From an uncultured Collinsella sp. (GTDB lineage: Bacteria > Actinomycetota > Coriobacteriia > Coriobacteriales > Coriobacteriaceae): 64,000 bases of DNA. Position 1 is the first letter of the stretch; each line of letters starts with the position of its first letter. Below the pieces are notes generated by a model. It searched no databases, was not told the DNA's origin, and saw nothing but the letters and a program-made list of their open reading frames with translations. A program made the translations under genes and the position numbers. The stretch is taken from contig UQMV01000002.1 in assembly GCA_900542315.1 (NCBI GenBank), positions 62,001-126,000 of the forward strand, given 5' to 3'. This document shows, piece after piece, positions 59,695-64,000 of the stretch.

Positions 59695-59848
59695 CAAAAC
59701 TATGTCGGTTTACGGGGCTGAGTTACGAGTCCCCAACCATGCCGATATTCGTGAGAATAAAACCGCAGGTAGACGAGCCGTCATTTTGCAGAAAACGCGG
59801 GTATGGATGGGGGTCCTGAGTTTGGCCCCGTAAACCGGCATAGTTTTG
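59695..59848. repeat. Element X, copy 2 (154 bp)
   Basis: The termini 59695-59719 and 59824-59848 match at 23 of 25 positions. The length and the interior CCGCAGGTAGA are as in copy 1 at 52364. Confidence 0.88.
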
Positions 59849-59908
59849 AAATGGCCTTAAATCGGTAGCAGCCATTTTGCTATGCCGGAACGGTCGGTCT
59901 TCGGGCAA

Positions 59909-60538
59909 CTACCCTCGCAGGTAGGCGATAGCGATCTGCGTGCGGTTGCGCAGGCCCATCTTTGCCAGGATTGAGCTGATGTGGTTGCGCACGGTGCCTT
60001 CGCCCATGTAGGCGGTGGCGGCGATCTCTTTGTTGTCGAGGCCGCGGGCGATGAGCTCGGCGACTTCGAACTCGCGGTCGGTCAGGCTGGCGAAGGCTGC
60101 GGGCCGGCGGGGCGTGCCCGCCTCGACGTCCGTTCCGTCAAAATCGATGTCCTCGATCGCCTTACCCTCGAGTACGCGTTTGCCGTCCATGACCTGCGCC
60201 AACGCCGGCGGAATGGCGGCGACATCGGTCTTGATCAGGTAGCCGCGGGCGCCCAGCTTGAGCGCCGACACAATGTACTCGTCATCCGAGAATGTCGTTA
60301 GAAACACCACGCGCGCCGCAGGGTCGTGCTCAAGGATCTCGCGTGCCGCCGAAAGTCCGTCGCGCCCCGGCATCTGAATGTCGAGCAGCGCGATATCGGG
60401 TGCGTGTTCGGCATAGAGCGAAACCGCGTCGTTGCCGTTGGCGCCGGTACCCACCACCTCGATCTGCGGCTGGGCGCCCAGGATAATCTTGAGCGAATCG
60501 ACCACCAGACGGTCGTCGTCGACAACTATGAGCCTCAT
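59909..60538 (-). CDS. NarL/LuxR-family response regulator
   Basis: This 209-aa protein has a receiver domain with acidic pocket VVDDD at 4-8, phospho-acceptor Asp in LLDIQMPG near 54, and the conserved Lys in YLIKTD near 105. The C-terminal LuxR-type HTH runs from about 148 (LTDREFEVAELIARGLDNKEIA, then GTVRNHISSILAKMG). It is a DNA-binding partner of the upstream sensor kinase. ATG 60538 overlaps the kinase stop by 4 bases (ATGA), so the two are translationally coupled. The divergently transcribed ABC exporter next door is the likely target, as in other DesK/NarL-type pairs (inference). Confidence 0.95.
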   Translation of the reverse strand: MRLIVVDDDRLVVDSLKIILGAQPQIEVVGTGANGNDAVSLYAEHAPDIALLDIQMPGRDGLSAAREILEHDPAARVVFLTTFSDDEYIVSALKLGARGYLIKTDVAAIPPALAQVMDGKRVLEGKAIEDIDFDGTDVEAGTPRRPAAFASLTDREFEVAELIARGLDNKEIAATAYMGEGTVRNHISSILAKMGLRNRTQIAIAYLRG

Positions 60539-61680
60539 CGACTCTCATCTCCTTGCCGTTTGGGAACGGTGGCAAACACACGCCAGCCGCCGGCGCCGGC
60601 GCGCGGGCCGGCGGTGAAGGTGCCGTCAAGCGCCTCGACGCGCTCACGCATGGAGCCGAGCCCCATGCCTTCTGTGGCGTTGCGGGTACTCGCCCGAACC
60701 TCGCCAATACCATCGTCGGTAACAATGAGCTGGTAAAACGACGGATGTTCCATGCACCGTACGGTGACAGCATGGGCGCAAGCATGGCGCATGGTGTTGG
60801 AGAGCGCCTCGCGCAGGACCGCTGCAAAGCAGTTGGCGACATTTGCGGGCGCATGCTCGGCCAAAACTTCAAGCTCAATCTGCGGCCCGCCGTCCGAGCG
60901 CGCGCCTTCAACAATGCGTTCGAGCTGCACGGAAAGGCCGACGGCGTTGTCGTTGAGCGCGTGGACGCTGGCGCGCACGAGTTGGAGCGCCTCGTCAACC
61001 GTGCGTTTGACGTCGGCGAAATCGGCCGCAACCCTGGGCTCGTCGGCATGGACCACGCGCAGGGCTTCGGTTTGAAGCGAAGCGCGCGTGAGCTGGTGGC
61101 CCACGTTATCGTGGATCTCGCGCGCGATGCGGGCGCGTTCGGCGAGCGTCGCGAGTTCGACTTCGTAGTCCTGGCGGTCGGCGAGGTCGCGGTTGCGTGC
61201 CTCGAGCGCGAGGGCTCGTTCTTGCAGCTTGTCGCGGGTGCGACGCATGCGTTCCTGTTCGCGCTCCAACTGAGCGGTGCGTAGCGATAGCAAGGTGGCG
61301 GCGACCGAAAGGATGGCGGTCAGCAGGAGCGTTCGGGTGGTGAGCGCGCCGCCGCGAAGGTCCGCGACAAGCGCGCAGACAAACACGGCGCCAATCGCCA
61401 GCGCGGGCCAGATGCGTTCACGGCGCACGCATCGCGCGATGTCATAGAGAGCGAGAGGTGCAAACGGCACAAACGGCGGCACGAAGATGGCAACAATGAT
61501 GTAAGCGTAACTCGCGGCCTCGCTCGCACGGCGGGCGCGGTTTCCCTGTGCGACCTCGGCCAGCGAGGTGGCAATAACGCCAAGGCAAAACGCCGCGACC
61601 AGGCGAGCGTCCACAGCAAGACCCATGGCAGCCGCAATACAGCACGCCAGCACGATCGATTTGTCGAAAAGCCTGTTCAT
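60535..61680 (-). CDS. Membrane sensor histidine kinase, HisKA_3/DesK type
   Basis: This 381-aa protein has five or six hydrophobic helices in residues 1-150. A charged coiled-coil segment (LEREQERMRRTRDKLQERALALE) follows, then the HisKA_3 phospho-acceptor box ARIAREIHDNVGHQL near 205 and the ATPase domain with VTDDGIGEVRAST near 335 and GMGLGSMRERVEALDG. The short extracellular loops suggest it senses the membrane or interacts with the ABC exporter. The start is placed at ATG 61680 (MNRLFDKS). No ribosome site precedes it, but TACAAT lies 6 bp upstream, which would fit a leaderless mRNA; in-frame ATGs further upstream also lack sites. Confidence 0.9.
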   Translation of the reverse strand: MNRLFDKSIVLACCIAAAMGLAVDARLVAAFCLGVIATSLAEVAQGNRARRASEAASYAYIIVAIFVPPFVPFAPLALYDIARCVRRERIWPALAIGAVFVCALVADLRGGALTTRTLLLTAILSVAATLLSLRTAQLEREQERMRRTRDKLQERALALEARNRDLADRQDYEVELATLAERARIAREIHDNVGHQLTRASLQTEALRVVHADEPRVAADFADVKRTVDEALQLVRASVHALNDNAVGLSVQLERIVEGARSDGGPQIELEVLAEHAPANVANCFAAVLREALSNTMRHACAHAVTVRCMEHPSFYQLIVTDDGIGEVRASTRNATEGMGLGSMRERVEALDGTFTAGPRAGAGGWRVFATVPKRQGDESR

Positions 61681-61878
61681 ACGGGTATTGTACGCGATGC
61701 CGCGCATGGGGGAGGCGCCACCCGGAGCAACCGTGACATTCCTCCCACGCGGCAAAGCGGGGGCACCGGCGGGCCGCGCGACCAAGCCCTACACTCGTGA
61801 CAAAGCTCACTGGTGCGCGCCGCCCGCTCCTGCGATGATGCAATCGTACCGGGCCACGACCAACAGAAGGGCCGCCTC

Positions 61879-62817
61879 ATGACAGACATCGTCTATGTCG
61901 AAAACCTCGTCAAGCGCTATGACGATCTTATTGCGCTCGACCACTTTAACCTGAGTATCGCCCCCGGCGAGATCTTTGGCCTGCTCGGACCCAACGGTTC
62001 GGGCAAGACCACGTCCATCAACTGTATCCTGCAGCTGCTTGCCTACGACAAAGGCACCATCGAGCTCTTTGGCGAGCCCATGACGCCCGCCCGCTATGAC
62101 CTCAAGCGCCGCATCGGCGTGGTGCCGCAACAGGTGGCGGTGTTCGACGAGCTCACCGTGCGCGAGAATATCGACTATTTCTGCAGCCTTTACGTTAGCG
62201 ACCGTAAGCGCCGCCGTGCGCTGGTGGACGAGGCGATCGGCTTTGTCGGGCTGAGCGACTTTGCCAAGTTCCGCCCCGGCAAGCTCTCGGGCGGCCTGGC
62301 ACGTCGCCTCAACATTGCCTGCGGCATTGCGCACAAGCCCGAGCTCATCTTCTTTGACGAGCCCACGGTGGCAGTCGACCCGCAGAGTCGCAACGCCATC
62401 CTGGAGGGCATCTGCCGCTTGCGCGACGAGGGCGCCACGGTGGTGTATACCAGCCATTATATGGAGGAAGTCGAGCAGATCTGCAGCCGCATCATGATCA
62501 TGGACGGCGGGCGCGTGCTGGCGCAGGGCACCAATGACGAGCTCAAGCGCATGATTCAAATGGGCGAGCGCGTGACTGTCGAGGTCGGCGCCGTCGAGAC
62601 CGCCACGGTCGAGCGGCTGCGCGCCCTCGAGCACGTGCTCAGCGTCGAGCTGTCCGCCGGCGAGCTCATCTGCACCTGCGAGGCGAGCCCGCACAATTTG
62701 GTCGACATCCTCGACACGCTGCGCGCCGCCGATGTGGCGCTCGGCCGCGTGTGGAGCGAGCCGCCGACCCTCAACGACGTGTTCCTCGAGATCACCGGCC
62801 GCGAGCTGCGCGACTAG
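61879..62817 (+). CDS. ABC transporter ATP-binding protein (ABC-2 exporter type)
   Basis: This 312-aa ATPase has Walker A GPNGSGKTT near 39. The signature is LSGGLARRLNIA, near 135, a variant of LSGGxxxR. Walker B is LIFFDEPTVAVDPQSR, followed by YTSHYMEEVEQICSR. The C-terminal 90 residues form the accessory domain typical of drug, lantibiotic or polysaccharide ABC-2 exporters. ATG 61879 is chosen for the preceding AGAAGGG. It pairs with the permease gene 9 bp downstream and lies divergent from the two-component system, suggesting a regulated export or resistance module. Confidence 0.94.
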   Translation: MTDIVYVENLVKRYDDLIALDHFNLSIAPGEIFGLLGPNGSGKTTSINCILQLLAYDKGTIELFGEPMTPARYDLKRRIGVVPQQVAVFDELTVRENIDYFCSLYVSDRKRRRALVDEAIGFVGLSDFAKFRPGKLSGGLARRLNIACGIAHKPELIFFDEPTVAVDPQSRNAILEGICRLRDEGATVVYTSHYMEEVEQICSRIMIMDGGRVLAQGTNDELKRMIQMGERVTVEVGAVETATVERLRALEHVLSVELSAGELICTCEASPHNLVDILDTLRAADVALGRVWSEPPTLNDVFLEITGRELRD

Positions 62818-62826
62818 GGGGCAGTC

Positions 62827-64000
62827 ATGTTCAACACCATCATCACTACGGTCAAGACGCTGCTGCGCCGGCCGAGCACATGGGTCTGGGGCGCGATCTT
62901 TCCCCTCGCGCTTTCCACGATGTTCATGTTTATGTTTGCGAACCTCAGCTCCGACGGCAAGATCGACCCGGTGCCGGTTGCCGTCGTGGCGGACGAGGCT
63001 TGGGACGCTTCGGCCTTTAAGGGCGTGGCGACGTCGCTTGCCAAGGAAGGTGACGATCATCTGCTCGAGATCCACGAGTTCGACGACGCAGCCGATGCGA
63101 ACCGTGCGCTTAAGGCCGGCGAGGTTGCGGGCATCTATACGGTCGACGACGCAGGCGCGCCCAAACTCACGCTGCTATCGAGTTACGACAACTCACGTGC
63201 GTCGTCGGTGCTCACCGACCGCAGCATTTTGGAGACGGTGGCAAGCTCGTATACACAAAATGCCGAGCTCATATCCCAGATTGCCCAGGACAACCCGGCG
63301 GCGCTCGCCGACCCGGAGGCGGTTGCGCGCGCCCTGTCGCTCGAGGGCGGCACCCGCCGCGTAAGCCTGACACGCACCACGCCCGATGGCACGGTCATCT
63401 ACTACTACGCACTCTTTGGCCTGGTTGCGATGATGTCTGCCGAGTTTGCCGCTTTGAGCGTCGTCGATTTGCAGCCCAATCTGTCCGGCCTTGGCGCGCG
63501 TCGCTGCGTGGGCGGTCTTTCCAAGACGGCATCGCTGGCCGGCATCTTTGCGGGCTCGTGGTTGGTCTCCTTTGCCTCGATGACGATCGCGATTGGCTAC
63601 GTGCGTCTGGTCGTGGGCGTCGACTTTGGCGGGCGCGAGGGGCTGTGTCTGGTGGGCGGTGCCGCTTCCGCGCTTGCCGCCACGGGCCTGGGGCTCTTTG
63701 TGGGCACGCTTCCCGTTAAGGGCGGCAAGGCGTCCAAGTCGGGCATCCTCACGGGCTTCGCCACCACGTGCGCCCTGTTCGCCGGGCTTTACGGCGAGCC
63801 GGCGATGGCGCTCGCCGACGACGTCGCCCGCACCTGCCCGGCCGAGTGCTGGTTCAACCCTGTCAAGCTCATCTGCGACATGTTCAACCGCCTGTATTTC
63901 TTTGAGGACCTGGGCCCCTTTGCCGTTCGCGCCGGCGCGCTGGTCCTTATGGCGCTGCTGTTCGTTGCCGCCGCCACGCTGATCTTTGGAAGGAGCCGCT
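62827..64000 (+). CDS. ABC-2 type permease, 3' truncated by the window end
   Basis: The frame is open from ATG 62827 to the last base (391 codons seen). It has an N-terminal membrane helix (about 17-40, WGAIFPLALSTMFMFMFANL). A large extracytoplasmic domain follows (about 45-200), then a cluster of hydrophobic helices from about 200 (YYYALFGLVAMMSAEFAALS). This is the ABC2_membrane_3 layout of exporters. It should form the channel for the preceding ATPase. The C-terminal end is outside the window, and a second permease could follow. The substrate is unknown; regulation by the adjacent two-component system is inferred. Confidence 0.9.
   Translation, partial: MFNTIITTVKTLLRRPSTWVWGAIFPLALSTMFMFMFANLSSDGKIDPVPVAVVADEAWDASAFKGVATSLAKEGDDHLLEIHEFDDAADANRALKAGEVAGIYTVDDAGAPKLTLLSSYDNSRASSVLTDRSILETVASSYTQNAELISQIAQDNPAALADPEAVARALSLEGGTRRVSLTRTTPDGTVIYYYALFGLVAMMSAEFAALSVVDLQPNLSGLGARRCVGGLSKTASLAGIFAGSWLVSFASMTIAIGYVRLVVGVDFGGREGLCLVGGAASALAATGLGLFVGTLPVKGGKASKSGILTGFATTCALFAGLYGEPAMALADDVARTCPAECWFNPVKLICDMFNRLYFFEDLGPFAVRAGALVLMALLFVAAATLIFGRSR

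Larger units (their letters stand above)
59306..59908. other. Gene-free 603-bp region with terminators and elements Y2, Z and X2
   Basis: After the adhesin stop come two terminator hairpins (59318-59343 and 59381-59415), element Y2 (59443-59602), the GGATCATTTTGG hairpin (59611-59652) and element X2 (59695-59848). This mirrors the element set upstream of the adhesin. No coding frame is supported. Confidence 0.85.

Overview
The window is high-GC (roughly 60%), gene-dense bacterial chromosome. It looks like a gut actinobacterium of class Coriobacteriia, most like Collinsella. This placement is inferred from gene content: an Ech-type hydrogenase, NfnAB, LuxR-type regulators fused to multi-membrane-span domains, and large sortase-anchored surface proteins with KRRK-type tails. 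No 16S gene is present to confirm it.

Layout. 1-8.8 kb: purine/pyrimidine synthesis (3' end of carB, purE, purF, purM, purN) interleaved with a class B sortase, a MoaE-like protein and a CmpB-type membrane protein. 9-15.4 kb: an orphan PTS EIIA, a parvulin-type foldase, YqeY, a complete polar amino-acid ABC importer (ATPase, lipoprotein, two permeases) and a cytidylate-kinase-like protein. 15.5-27.4 kb: accessory DNA with an AAA ATPase carrying a winged-helix-like tail, a membrane LuxR regulator and two sortase-anchored surface proteins (650 and 2206 aa), separated by unusual palindromic repeat arrays. 27.8-34 kb, minus strand: nfnB/nfnA, pth, prs, glmU. 34-41.7 kb: an ECF vitamin transporter (T, fused AA', S), exonuclease III, a sirtuin, a folP-folK fusion and a degenerate biotin-ligase-like protein. 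42-45.5 kb: coaX, initiator tRNA-Met, a third palindrome array and an old-yellow-enzyme-type reductase. 46-52.3 kb: a transposase-like HTH protein and an energy-converting [NiFe] hydrogenase operon whose two membrane subunits are fused (echAB-C-D-E-F). 53-59.3 kb: a 2102-aa VWA/pilin-module adhesin bracketed by paired 154- and 160-bp inverted-repeat elements. 59.9-64 kb: a NarL/DesK-type two-component system and an ABC exporter truncated by the window end.

Function together. NfnAB exchanges electrons between NADH, NADPH and ferredoxin. Ech couples ferredoxin oxidation to H2 production and ion pumping. Together they would form a ferredoxin-centred fermentative energy circuit. purF, prs and the other pur genes share PRPP metabolism. 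The three LPxTG/LAxTG proteins form a surface-colonisation set; the only sortase in the window is class B and far away.

The most unusual content is non-coding. At least six families of intergenic inverted repeats were found. The most striking is a 55-bp palindrome family in nine copies, arranged singly or in arrays with a constant 80-81-bp period. It is usually followed by a second hairpin family, and it shows compensatory base changes in its stems. No CRISPR, prophage or complete insertion sequence was seen.
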